From Xiphydria camelus (Eukaryota > Arthropoda > Insecta > Hymenoptera > Xiphydriidae): DNA of 64,000 bases. Positions within the stretch are counted from its first letter, which is position 1. Each line of letters starts with the position of its first letter. This document shows, piece by piece, positions 10,731 through 21,332 of the stretch. The notes beneath the pieces are model-generated. The model did no database searches and was not told the origin of the DNA. It worked only from the letters and a program-made list of their open reading frames with translations. The DNA lies in contig OY783200.1 of assembly GCA_963678675.1 (NCBI GenBank), positions 15,557,246-15,621,245 on the forward strand, in the 5' to 3' direction. The position numbers and the translations under genes are program-made.

Positions 10731-11289
10731 TCTAGCGGGTCAGATACGGTAGTCGATTCTAATATAACAAACTAATTACTGGTGCTCTATTTACGCTTCT
10801 ATTTATACGAAATGCTCTGGGGATGGCGGGACCAACGGCGCGGCGTAGGAATTGCGTCACATTGTAACGTGCACAATTTGCAACGATACAGTTCATACGG
10901 GAGAAATTTTTAATTATTAAAATATTAATTAGTTGGAAAAATAATTAATATCAGTATGGGTACATCGTATCACGTATGTTGCAATAAAAATTGTCGAAGT
11001 GCCGGGAATCATGAAAACCCGTCTAGTGAACAAATTAAATTTTACAAATTTCCCACTGCTCACTTTCATTGGGCATGGGAGCGTGATAAACGAATGTCAT
11101 AAGCCTTTGAGACTGTGGTCTCAGCTACAACCTTTGAGGTTATGGTTACTTTTTGTGTTTCGGGATTATTTATCTCTTCAACATTGAATACATGACCTGA
11201 GTGAAACAGTGACCTTTATCTTTATTTTGTCCTTCAGTGGGGGTGTTTTGTATTGGCAAAAAATCCGTGACTTATTATTTTTAACTTTT
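10731..11289. other. Intergenic, nothing recognised
   Basis: AT-rich sequence without a supported gene. The short open frame at 10999-11187 has no recognisable domain. A TTTGAGRYTRTGGT phrase occurs twice near 11105-11145, too short to call a repeat family. Confidence 0.6.
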
Positions 11290-11631
11290 CTTATTCTACA
11301 CTCCCCGACTCGGATTCTGTCGCTGGAAAATGTTCAAGAGGAAGTTTAGCAGAGTCGCGGGTAGATGACCGATACGGGAGACGACGCGGGAGATATGGCT
11401 GACAGGATTGCGGGGTATGGAATGATGAGGTTAAATTTTGTGAATTCGTTGTATAAAAATACGTTTTCGTAAAAAGTTGTTATTGTAAAGTAGTGGTAAC
11501 TAAAATGCAAGAAAATTAGATTACTTTTTCTCTACCGAATTCACAAAACAACTTCATCATTCCATACCCAGCAATCTTGTCAGCTATATCTCCCGCGTCG
11601 TCTCCCGTACCCGTGTGGAAATGTTCATTGG

Positions 11632-11795
11632 GCCCCAATTGGGGCCCAATTGGGCTGCCCAATTACTAGTTGGGCGCCAATTGGGCAGCCCAATCAGTGC
11701 CCAATTTGGCTTTCGTTGGGCTTGTAACGCTCCGCCCAACCTATGCCCAATTTGGGCCGCCCAATTGGGCCCCAATTGGGCAACCCTATTTATGC
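11632..11795. repeat. Array of palindromic GGGCCCAATTGGGC words
   Basis: About ten to twelve variants of a short self-complementary word (GCCCAATTGGGC, GGGCGCCAATTGGGC and similar) lie in tandem, often overlapping. Because every word is its own complement the strand is undefined, and open frames on both strands read Asn-Trp-Ala or Pro-Asn-Trp repeats that are artefacts. Shorter arrays of the same word occur at 12940-12980 and 13125-13180. Confidence 0.82.
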
Positions 11796-12636
11796 CCAAT
11801 CAACCTGAAATGTTACTTTTAATGAATAATAAGATTAATAATTATTAATAAGATTTTATATTTTCTCATAAAATGTACAAAAGTAAAATATAAACGTATT
11901 CAAGCGGAACAATGATTGATACAAATCATACGCGCGGGTTTCCTTAGTGTTTCATAGTTTCCTTAGTTATTCAATTGCATCTCCTATTTTTCTGCCACGG
12001 CTTTTTGATGGAGAAGAAAAACCATTGACTCGTCCCGTGCTCGCATGACGCTGAAAACAAAAAATAGAATATCCACAAAGATATAAGTATGTCCTTCATA
12101 GGCAATCAAAGTGAGGTTAGAATGGTCAGATAGAAAGTAACTTATCTGATGGCAATTCTTCTGAGATGCTGCCGTCTCCTTTCCTGCTCTTTATGTACAG
12201 GCATCCAGAGAAAAGTAGCACTGCATCCGTTCACTATCACGATTCACGATTATTAAAAAAAAATACAAACGATTAGCAAACTACACGGAGCGTCTGTCAC
12301 ATTCACCACTATTCGCCAGGGCCGTCCCGAAAAAAGGGGACGTTTTCAGCCTCTCTCCAGGGCCGTACTCTTTTCCCGGGACGGCCCTTGCGAATTTCTA
12401 AACACAAAAATAGCCGTAGCGCCTAAACTAAAATAGCTAGAAAAAAAAGTCATAAAGCAAAGATTAGAATGTTATTATCTACAACTTTTATTAAGGTCAT
12501 TTTGTCGAAAAAAAAATAATAATAATAAAATAAAAAAGGCTTTTCACACTAAAAAATCACACTACCCTCGTCGATTTGTTTGCGGCATAGGTAAAAATCG
12601 ATAAGTGCCTTGGACTAAGTGATTAGGTACCAACTA

Positions 12637-13041
12637 AACGCTAATACTATATCGTATCACCTGACCCAAATTTCAGTCACTAAAAGTTCGGAATAGATTT
12701 CAATTTTATTTATTCTGTAATAGAAATGGCCAATTTATCATTATATGTATCTTACTCCACTCAATTTGAAAAATGCTGTAAAGATTATTAAAAACGCAAT
12801 TATCAAAGAATGAAATATATTATATATTTATTACCAGTCATCATAATAAAGTTAGTAAAGTTTTTGAGGCGATGCTATCAACATTAAAACATAAAAATTA
12901 TACAATATTTCTTGCTAGGGTAGTGATTAGGTATCTTAGTTGGGGCCTGATTGGGCTGCCCAACGTAGCCCCAACTAAACGCTAATACTACATCGTATCA
13001 CCTGACCCAAATTCCAGTCACTAAAAGTTCGGAATAAGTTC
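12637..13041 (+). repeat. Direct repeat of about 65 bp, second copy with array insertion
   Basis: Copy one (12637-12700, starting CTAAACGCTAATACTA) and copy two (12974-13041) are about 93 percent alike, period 337. Upstream of the second copy the matching sequence GTGATTAGGTA is interrupted by a block of GGGGCC-type palindromic words absent from copy one, so the array has expanded or inserted in one copy only. Confidence 0.75.
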
Positions 13042-13495
13042 TAAATGTCCAGATTTATTTTTACTTCCGGTACATAAATAAAACAAACAATTGCATCTAT
13101 TCGATTTATTATATTTTATTCAAATTGGGCCGCCCAATTGGGGCCTAATTGGCGCCCAATTACTGATTGGGCCAACTTGGGCAGATTTCCACACGGGTAT
13201 CGGTCATCTACACGCGACTCTACTAAATTTCCTCTTGAAAATTCACCAGCGACAGAATCCGAGTCGGGGGGTGTATGTTCCCCGTGTTAAAAAGTATCCC
13301 TTAATTTCTTATAGTCGCTACATGTCTGCCGTGCTAAGCTGAAAGGTCCTATCTGGTGAAACTGTTAGTTTGAGTAAAATGCAATTACCTTTAATTTATG
13401 TTGCCATCCTTGTCATAAGTGGAATCGAATTCAAAATTCGGATGAACATCTACCACACGCATACAATTCAATGTGTTATATTTGAAAGGTATTAA

Positions 13496-15116
13496 GGGAT
13501 CTACCCTAATTAGAATTTTCGAAAAATCGATTTTTTTTATTGCATTTTTCGAAAGTATACATATTTAAAAGTATCATACTAAAATTGTATAAAGATCCAA
13601 GTAGTCTAAGTGTACTTTTGAACGACGTTTACTTAGCTATCTGAGCGCGCTAATATACGGACCGCTCGGAACGGTACTACTTACCTGCCTTTGTATACAT
13701 GAGGTGCTGTTATCTTTTGTAAGTATCATCCGACTATACAACGTTCTCTCTACATTAGTCGTGTTTGAAATTTTCAACCGTCAACATCAACGTCAAAAAA
13801 GAGCAGCAAAAACAGTTGTCGCGAAAAAGAAAAAAACCGCCGTGAAAAAAGTTCCTGTTGTAAAAACTCAGGATTTAACGATCAAATTAATGAAAGACAG
13901 GCAAAAAACTATGGTTTAGCAATTCAAAGACATCCCGATTCAGTGGAAAAAATGCGCAAGGAGATCTGGGCAGGATTTTATCATAAGATTTCAACTGACA
14001 GCAATCCACAGCATTCATACTGTTCTGAATCCTGGTGTAAATACAAGAAAGCTGTAAAAAATAAATCCGTTCATAAGTTCAAACATCCCCCTGCTCTCGC
14101 TGAAGATGTTCAAGAAGTTCTAAAACCGATCTACGACGATTTGAAAAAACAAGAACTACTTGAAAGACGCCTCGGCGGAAACACGCAGAATAATAACGAA
14201 TCTTTCAACAAATGCGTCTGGTCAATGGCTCCCAAACACATCTTTAGCGGAAAAAAAAATTGTTGAAATAGCGTGTCAAACAGCTGCTTGTATTTTTAAC
14301 GAGGGATTACAGCCAGTATTAAAAATCTTGGAAGTAATGGGCGTCAAAATCGGCCCGACCGCCGAGCAGTTCATCGCTGACCGTCACAGAACACGCATAC
14401 AACTTGCGAACCGCCGCAGCAGCGATGCTTCTAAGGAAGCCAGAATGAAACGAAGGCAGGCTATTTTGGATGAAAATGAGCGCTATGAAGAAACTGAAGG
14501 CATAATGTATGGTGCAGGCATCGCTGATTATACGTAAGTAAGATTTTTTCACGATTTTTCGTTAAAGAAAACTTTAAACGCGTTTTTTTCTAAATGAGGT
14601 TTTTGGACGGCTCGTTGATAAAATCTCCGAAACTATTCAACCGACCCTTACCAAAATTTTACCACATGTTCTTTATGACTATAGCTATAGCGCATATCAT
14701 ACGAATTTTGAAATTTTGAGAGTGTAACTATTTTTTTTGGCTAAAAACGATGAAAAAAACGTGTCTTCGTAGTTTCTGAAAAAATGGCCGCCATTTTGTC
14801 ATTTTAAAAAAAATAAAAAATCGTATGATATGCGCTATAGCCATGTACCTACTGAATCTAAAACCATTTTTTTTTTCAGATCATCCATTCCAGAGATTTT
14901 ATCAACAGCGCATACCCATCTTTTTTTTTGGACCTGTCTTCTCCCCCATTTTTCTGTACGAAAACTGAGTAAAATGAGTATAAAAAAATTTGTTTGTGTA
15001 TTTCAAGAGTGTGTTTTTTAGGCCTAACACTTTTTATATCCATATTTATAATTTATACCGGTCAAAAAAATTCGTGAAAATAGCCCTTTTTTCCCCGTCT
15101 AATTAGGGTAGATCCC
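13496..15116 (+). mobile_element. TTAA-flanked DNA transposon, Kolobok-like, internally deleted
   Basis: The TIRs start GGGATCTACCCTAATTAGA and match over about 19 bases. TTAA flanks both ends (13492-13495 and 15117-15120), the duplication typical of Kolobok and piggyBac. The coded fragment matches the C-terminal part of the domain known as Mutator-like transposase (NNNESFN, then VEIACQTAACIFNEG), which fits Kolobok better than piggyBac. At 1.6 kb it lacks most of the transposase. It is nested inside the 13326-19063 element. Confidence 0.82.
13704..14537 (+). pseudogene. Kolobok/Mutator-like transposase C-terminal fragment
   Basis: Reading in pieces, the protein has a Lys-rich stretch (AAKTVVAKKKKTAVKKV), then IWAGFYHKISTDSNPQHSYC, SESWCKYKKA, LGGNTQNNNESFNKCVW, APKHIFSGKK and VEIACQTAACIFNEG. 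The NNNESFN segment and the acid residues near it belong to the catalytic C-terminal part of this transposase group. A stop after TATGGTT near 13919 and a one-base change in the A run at about 14251-14260 break the frame. The N-terminal catalytic residues are absent. It cannot move the element by itself. Confidence 0.72.
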
Positions 15117-15281
15117 TTAAATTAAATCCTTGTTTGGGTTTTGATAGTTAGGACAGTTCAGCTTAGTAATAGTTGAAAAATACTTGTAAAATACCAGACA
15201 GGACACATCTAATTTATACGAAGCTATGGCTTTATTACATATACAACAAAATAAAGTGATATACAACATGGAAACATAAAT

Positions 15282-16398
15282 TGTGACGTGGATTCGCTCC
15301 GCGTCACAAAAAGGGAGCAAGCGGCGCCTTTGAAAATAAGTGCGCGATCGGGACGTCGATACGGACGGGACGCGTCAGTATCGATCGACGGGGAGGATAC
15401 GGATCGATAGCCGATGGCTATCGAAGAGCCACCTCTTGAGCCCGCGGGGCAACCGGGAAGACCGCGAGGCGCCCACGTGACGGGTCTTGGCTGGAAAAGC
15501 CGGCACTCTTTGTCCAGCGCGCAAGGCACGAGGTCGTGTCGAAAACCCGCAAGGAAGAAAAACGAGTGCGACCGCCGACGACGTTCCGACGACGCCCGGA
15601 AGGAAGGAGGAGAGCCTAAGGAAGCCACGACACCTGCGACGATAGTCGGTACGCCCTTTTTGTTTTTCCCGAGACCCGCCGTGACTCGTTCGAGGAGTAC
15701 GCCACGTGCTTCCGACGACGTAGGGCTCGCGTGGCCATTGTCCGGACGTGTCCCGACGACGTCGACGATTTTATCGCGAGCTAGGGTATCTTTTCGCGAG
15801 CGATCATCCCGTCTCGCGATCGGCGTTAACGACGCGTATCGTTCACGTGGCTCATCGCGTCCTAGTATTGTCGCGTCCGCGTCCCCTAATTGCCGACGAG
15901 CGTCGTTAGATTCGATGTAGGGGCCCGTCTCGTCGAGGAGCGACAACGTAGGCGCGTGTCCGAATAGCGTTTAGCGTCGCCGCGGTTAGCGAGGTGCACG
16001 CGGCACCGGTATTGCGTCGAGGATCGTTCCCCGAGTACGAGCGGCGTGCGGGGACCCCGGTCCCGAGAGTCGGGAAAATAAAGAGTTGCGATTAGCTAGG
16101 AGTCGACGTTGTTTTCCGCTTTCATTTCGCGCCCTCGCCCGTAGGTTCCGTCCTCCCGTGTCCCAGCCAACGTCCAACGAACCGCCCCTCTGCCAAATGC
16201 TGTGGTAGCCGGACGCGATCGCGATCGGATCGTTTCCGATCCCGCGGAGTTCAGGAGGAGAGAGTGCTTGCCTCTCCACGTGGTGCGGCCGTGACCGCAC
16301 CTGGCGCCCATCGGTTATAGACCCGCGAGTGGCGGCGTAGCCGCCGTTTAGTGATTAGCGGAGGGCTTCGCGTGCCCTCAGGGAAACGCTACGTCACA
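15282..16398. mobile_element. Solo LTR, 1117 bp, with AAAT duplication
   Basis: The segment begins TGTGACGTGG and ends GCTACGTCACA, giving an 8-base terminal inverted repeat with TG and CA ends. AAAT lies on both sides (15278-15281 and 16399-16402), a 4-bp duplication as in Ty3/gypsy insertions. It is GC-rich, against AT-rich flanks, and holds AATAAA near 16078. No gag or pol motif occurs inside; the long open frames on both strands follow from base composition. It sits in the 3' flank of the transposase gene, so it postdates that element. Confidence 0.85.
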
Positions 16399-16422
16399 AA
16401 ATAAACATAAATAAACTTAAAA

Positions 16423-18483
16423 CTACAGTGGATTTTCTTCTTCTTCGTCAGGCGAAGTAATCCCTATGGGTAGCTCTTCCCAAAATTGTTGCCTGTTAGT
16501 TGGAATTATTTTTCGCAAATTATTTAATAATTCAAGTTTTCTTGCTTGACTTATTCCTCTGTTGGAGTCTCGTGAAGACGGTAATCTAATTCCATTTTTA
16601 AATGAATTTGCTGTTAAAAAGTTGAGCTCTATGAATTCCTTTGCATTAAATGAGGTTTTGTATTTTAATGTTCTCTCACCTCTGCAGAATGTCACTAGAG
16701 AAATATTTTTTAAATAGCATCGTGGTGTTGTCTTCAGCAACTTATACTTGGAATTATAATCTGCCCAATTGTAAAAATCATTAAAAGATAGTGTTACAGC
16801 TTCGGATTTTTGTGTGGAAATATTAACGCAGTTAACAAAGTCATTGAAGTCCCAAACAGTCCTAGCCTTTTTTAAAGATTTTTCCACCTGATGGTGGAAA
16901 TGGTCGGCCGACATAAACGTGTGTCCACGCTCAAAGTACTTTATAGTTAGGTTTTTTAAATTAACTCTATCGGAATTTACTATGTGCACAAAAAAACTAA
17001 AAAGGCTCCAGTTTTTATTCTGCCCGGCACAGTTATCCAGCCAAATGGTTATAGATTCCTTGTCTCTATTTTTTAGGAAGAATGCGTAAAAGGCTGATAT
17101 AATGTCCTCCTTTTTTCGCCCTGATGTTCCTTCATGCCATAACACTCCTAAAGGTCGGCTGGATCTTCCTCTTCCCACAGGAACAAAACTTTCATTGAAA
17201 GCGATGATGCGTTTTGTAAAAATGACTTCTTTAAACATTTCCGCTCTAGGAAGCATTATCACTTTTTGAAGATCCGCCGAAACTATGAGATCGGATGCTT
17301 TCTCTTGTGACTCTGCATCTCTTTCGTGCTCCTTTCTGCCAGAGATATATTTAGTTTTATGAGATATGTAATCCTCGCACACTTCACAATTTTCTTCAGT
17401 ATCTGGATTAACATGCTTAGCTTCTGTCTTGTGAAGGTTGTAAGATGTACACTGGAAACATTCTTCACATCCAAGTTGCGTAAATGATATATTCAGTTTT
17501 GAAACTTCTTGGCGATAAAGCTCATAACTTCCCTGAGAATTAGGATTTTTTGATTTGTAATCGTTATACATCAATACAATAGAAATATCTGATGGAAGGT
17601 ACAAACGATTGGGTGCATGCTCCCGCCGATAGTGAGATATTGTAGGTTTGAAAGAATGGATGTGGTCAATAATCGGTTGTTTATCAATGAAATTTAAAGC
17701 TGGATGATGCCCTCTATTATCTGGTTTGGGAGTAATTGAATTAGAATCAGTTCGTCTTATATTTTTCAAAAATCTATCGTTATTTTTGCAATAACCCAAG
17801 GTGGCAAGAAAAAATGTTTTGCATACCTGTATTTCTATTCCATTAGAATCTCTAAGGTAATATTTGTAGGTATTACTACGACGTGAAACTGCACCAACTG
17901 TATTCTTTTTCTTTTCTATTTGTTTGACATAACTGTGCACAAACAAACGTTGAGCCTCTTTATCAAGATCCCAATATTGCTTATTAATGTGCACTTGCCT
18001 TGCTTCTTTTATCATTTGTGTACATTTGAGTATGCAGACATTCTTGTTACAGGGATCTTTTATTTTGTGGTCATCAGTGACAGATGATAATCTTTGTTTC
18101 TTCCTCTCTGTAGCTGACGTATCAAACATTTTTCTTTTTCTAAGATTTCCCTTTTTTGTGTACATACTTCTATGATTGTTTTCAGCTTTATCAATAGAAA
18201 AACTGACTATGTCATCAACTATGGATTTTGCTAACTGGTAAGACTCTTCTTCAATTTTTGAATTCTCCTTATCGCTGCTGTCCTCATCTCCGGAAGATGA
18301 GTATCTTCCGGATCCATCTTGTTCTGGACGGTATTCAGGATCACTGCACACAGATTTAGAAATACTTCTATTCACTTTCAGCATTCGCTGAGTTGCAAGT
18401 ATACGCTGTCTTAATTCTTGATTTAACGCAAGAGTAACCAATTGTTTGCTACAGCTGCGGCTGCTGGAAGCGTTTGGTTCCAT
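16423..18483 (-). CDS. Intact DDE-like transposase (DUF7869-type protein), about 686 residues
   Basis: This is the longest uninterrupted DNA-transposon gene in the window. From the upstream-most Met (18531) it would be 702 residues; I prefer MEPNASSS at 18483 because the 16 codons before it end in a good 3' splice site (TTTTTATTTCTAG just before the ATG). Using 702-residue numbering, an acidic Ser-rich region (about 62-95) and basic segments precede a Cys-rich part (C355, C358, C361 and C382, C385), then SADLQKVIMLPR (Asp 420), WLDNCAGQNKNW (Asp 499) and GHTFMSADHFHHQVEKS (Asp 543, Glu 550). This spacing looks like a DDE/D catalytic core. The WLDNCAGQNKN motif matches the domain called DUF7869 in many arthropod proteins. 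It would cut and rejoin the TIRs at 13326 and 19063. No stop or frameshift is visible. Confidence 0.82.
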   Translation of the reverse strand: MEPNASSSRSCSKQLVTLALNQELRQRILATQRMLKVNRSISKSVCSDPEYRPEQDGSGRYSSSGDEDSSDKENSKIEEESYQLAKSIVDDIVSFSIDKAENNHRSMYTKKGNLRKRKMFDTSATERKKQRLSSVTDDHKIKDPCNKNVCILKCTQMIKEARQVHINKQYWDLDKEAQRLFVHSYVKQIEKKKNTVGAVSRRSNTYKYYLRDSNGIEIQVCKTFFLATLGYCKNNDRFLKNIRRTDSNSITPKPDNRGHHPALNFIDKQPIIDHIHSFKPTISHYRREHAPNRLYLPSDISIVLMYNDYKSKNPNSQGSYELYRQEVSKLNISFTQLGCEECFQCTSYNLHKTEAKHVNPDTEENCEVCEDYISHKTKYISGRKEHERDAESQEKASDLIVSADLQKVIMLPRAEMFKEVIFTKRIIAFNESFVPVGRGRSSRPLGVLWHEGTSGRKKEDIISAFYAFFLKNRDKESITIWLDNCAGQNKNWSLFSFFVHIVNSDRVNLKNLTIKYFERGHTFMSADHFHHQVEKSLKKARTVWDFNDFVNCVNISTQKSEAVTLSFNDFYNWADYNSKYKLLKTTPRCYLKNISLVTFCRGERTLKYKTSFNAKEFIELNFLTANSFKNGIRLPSSRDSNRGISQARKLELLNNLRKIIPTNRQQFWEELPIGITSPDEEEENPL

Positions 18484-18595
18484 TCTAGAAATAAAAATGA
18501 AAGAGTGTTGTACATAGAAGTCAGAAAACACTGTCGTTAGATATTAAATATTTAATAATGAATAATAGTTATTAGTAAAATGTTTGCCTACCTAC
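18484..18595 (-). other. Probable 5'-UTR intron of the DDE-like gene
   Basis: On the minus strand a donor AAAG/GTAGGT lies at about 18594 and an acceptor TTTTTATTTCTAG lies immediately upstream of the preferred ATG at 18483. The intron would be about 107 bases, AT-rich, a usual length for insects. Transcript data would confirm it. Confidence 0.5.
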
Positions 18596-19282
18596 TTTGG
18601 GATATTAGTCACTGCCGGGGTCACTGCAATCTACAATACTATTTATCAATAAATTTACACAATAACTGCAGGCAGCAATAAGAAATAAATATGCTATTTT
18701 AAGGTTAGGTGTAACCTCGTGATGATTGCGATACAACGCTCAGTTTGTCGTATGTGTCACATAGGACTCCTTGGTTTGTAAAACAAGGGTAATAGGACTT
18801 AGGAACTTCCAAGGTTAAACATCCTATCTGTTCTGATAGGACAATTCAGCTTTGTAACTAATACATAAGACATAATAAGTAGTAATCTGTATTCTGTTCA
18901 CACATAGGACAGAAGATGGCGCCACCAAAACTGGTATTTAAAAATAGATAGAACAGTTTAGCTTTGAAAAACAGTTGAGAAATTATGTTATTTACCACAG
19001 TATCCCTTTAGGATAAAAATTGATATTTTTTGTCACTTAGGACCTTTCAGCTTAGCACGGCAGATGTAGCGAAAGCATCGACGCTACAACTCCCTCTATA
19101 GTTTTTGCACGGTCCCTATAGGCTAACATGCAGGTGGGACATGACCGTACCACGCTAGTCCCACACCACCACCACGCACCCGTTGTGTGAATCGGGCCTA
19201 ACGATTCTTCGCGGTGCGGAAACGAATATCTCCCGGGTGTGTGTTGTGTCGTGTGTGTATTGAGGCTATATTAAAATTTTAA

Positions 19283-20022
19283 AAAAGACCCGTTGCTAAA
19301 ACCCATTTCTGCCAATTTGTGTACAAAAAGATACCGACATTGTTTCTCGTCACTAACGCGTACGGTCTGACAACTACTCATTCGGAAGATTTTCTAAATC
19401 ACATGATTATAAGACATATTAATCAATTAGAGCCGAAGCATAGAGTTCAACTGCTAGTGCCCATAGTAACTCACTGGTGGCACGAAGGGAGTAGAGTAGA
19501 CAATTAATGCAAGAATTTGTCGAACGTTTTGTAACGGATGTTAAAGTGTTGGCAAGTGTTCCGGTGTTTGTGGAAGCGTGTAAACTGTTCAGTATTCTAG
19601 ATAACATGAAACAAATGTTTGAAAATTTGCGCAAGAAATTGTTAACCGCCAAAGCGCCTTCTCCTTCTTCTGCGGGTGAAGATAGTCCGGGCACTTTTGG
19701 ATTCAAAGTCTTTAATAACAATGATATACCTAGTTGCATTGATTCTCCCTTATTTCTCTTTGAGAAAACCAGTCGAGAAATGAAAATGGTTAAGTGGCAA
19801 CAATTGATCAAACCAACTTATATGCACACAATGATGCTCTTGCAAATTCGTGATTTAAATATTACTCGAAGTGGTATTTCTCTAGATATGACAGTGGAAT
19901 CTATGGCTTATATGCCATTAGAATTTCCACGAATCGACCCCGGTCAAGACTGCAATGGCGATGTCACAAAAATGTAAACTATTTAAGATGTCCAAGGATT
20001 CATCTTCTTCAGATGATGAATA
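19283..20022 (+). pseudogene. Unrecognised broken protein-coding segment
   Basis: A frame open from about 19283 reads LVTNAYGLTTTHSEDFLNHM, HINQLEPKHRVQLLVPIVTH and stops at 19505-19507. A second frame (19507-19977) continues with a helical segment, FVERFVTDVKVLASVPVFVE, and FLFEKTSREMKMVKWQQLIK. A third, one base off, ends KMSKDSSSSDDE at 20022, which looks like a natural acidic C-terminus with casein-kinase-like sites. Amino-acid composition is protein-like, so I think this is one gene broken by a stop or frameshift. I do not recognise the family. It lies right of the DDE transposon and has no TIRs of its own in view. Confidence 0.45.
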
Positions 20023-20656
20023 ACCTTTGTCATCGCAATATGTTCGCAGTACTTTGATTCGTACAGATGATTGGTGATGATGTGTGTAGTATTTCTCATG
20101 CAAAGGTGCGTGTTTATTATGTCATTACTTTTCAGGGTTTTCATTCTGTTTCAGTGTTAGTACGAGGGTATCTGCAAAGTCAGGTTTCATTTCTTTTAAA
20201 AATCTAAAAATTCCTTTTTCTTATATCATACTGTAGGTATGTTCATGTTTCTATACATATAATATAATATGTGTTTCTTATATGTATTTTTTCGTGTCAA
20301 TACACTTATGACCGATTTTGTTGTTTTTAGTCAATTATACAGTTCCTTCGTTTTCTCATGTACCATGCCACACTTGGCTGTAACTAAGAAAGAAGATTAT
20401 AGTCCAGGGGAAAATATGAAAACAATAACTATGTTCATTTCCAATGTATCTGAACTTTGCCTGGTGGCGAATTCTGTAAATTTTTTTTCCTTGATAGATA
20501 TTTTCAATTTCTTATTTTATTTTTTAGTGAAGGAGAACATTTTTTAAACAGTAACAGTACAGTTTAATAGTATCTACTGTTTTTGAGTTATGAAACATGC
20601 ACAAATATGTACGCTGGTAGTGAGAGGTAATGAATTACTATGAAAATGTATTAAGG
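20023..20656. other. Intergenic, nothing recognised
   Basis: AT-rich sequence. The open frame at 20269-20547 is hydrophobic and Phe-rich, with no domain or conserved motif, and is probably chance. Confidence 0.55.
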
Positions 20657-21250
20657 TATATAGAGGGTGGTCGGAAAAAACACCGACACAGAAATAGGGG
20701 TGATAGGTTACGTCATTACAAGTATTTTGATATAAGGGACCTATACCCGCAAGCGCCCCCTTCTGGAGATATCAACTTTTCAAGTTTATAACGACCGAGG
20801 TTGATCAAAGTAGAATAATATTTTTAGAAACGTATCAAGATGGTAACGAATATTTAATGAAAACTCCTTGTATCCGCATTATCTTCGAAAAGTACAAGGA
20901 CTTGAGCCAAGCGGTTATCCTTTCCGCAAGCAGTTTGCGCAGTGGCACATCTATCCAGAATCGTTTCCGATGTTGCATGGACATGGGTGGCCGTCATTTT
21001 GAGCATTTGCTGTAGTACAGTGTTTTTGTATCTCGTAAAATTAAATATTCGTTACCATCTTGATACGTTTCTAAAAATATTATTCTACTTTGATCAACCT
21101 CGGTCGTTATAAACTTGAAAAGTTGATATCTCCAGAAGGGGGGGGGGGGGGGCGCTTGCGGGTATAGGTCCCTTATATCAAAATACTTGTAATGACGTAA
21201 CCTATCACCCCTATTTCTGTGTCGGTGTTTTTTCCGAACACCCTATATAT
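20657..21250. mobile_element. 594-bp foldback element with about 210-bp arms
   Basis: The left end TATATAGAGGGTGGTCGG and right end CCGAACACCCTATATAT are inverted. The arms extend to about 20868 and 21043 and are almost identical except that a run of 5 C in the left arm is a run of about 16 G in the right. The centre of about 175 bases has no gene. The terminal AGGGTG phrase occurs in many insect non-autonomous elements. Confidence 0.88.
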
Positions 21251-21332
21251 GATACACAGAGTAATAGATAATATTCTTATTTATTATGATACTTTACATA
21301 ACAGTTAGACTTTTTTGTCAGACATAAATGTA

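Larger units (their letters stand above)
11290..13285. mobile_element. About 2-kb inverted-repeat element with palindromic motif arrays
   Basis: The left terminus (CACTCCCCGACTCGGATTCT, about 95 bases to 11384) recurs in reverse complement at about 13193-13285. Next to the left terminus an inner inverted repeat pairs 11366-11455 with 11530-11615 (GGGAGACGACGCGGGAGATA). Inside are arrays of GGGCCCAATTGGG-like words at 11632-11795, 12940-12980 and 13125-13180, a small hairpin at 12319-12393, and a 65-bp direct repeat. No transposase is coded. The target duplication was not found. Confidence 0.65.
13326..19063 (-). mobile_element. DNA transposon, 26-bp perfect TIRs, ATGT target duplication, with two nested insertions
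   Basis: CTGCCGTGCTAAGCTGAAAG opens the element at 13326 and its complement closes it at 19063; the 26-base TIRs are identical. ATGT flanks both sides (13322-13325, 19064-19067), and joining the flanks gives a palindromic target, CGCTACATGTAGCG. Subterminal repeats of the form AGGACARTTCAGCTTWG occur near 15150, 18840 and 18955. Removing the nested elements at 13496-15116 and 15282-16398 (with their duplications) leaves about 3.0 kb with a single long gene on the minus strand. A 4-bp duplication is known for Sola-type elements among others; I do not assign the superfamily firmly. Confidence 0.88.

Noticed and set aside
15224..16311. Open frames on both strands in the GC-rich 15.3-16.3 kb segment
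   Set aside because: The segment is a solo LTR with exact ends and duplication; no domain is present and the frames overlap on opposite strands.
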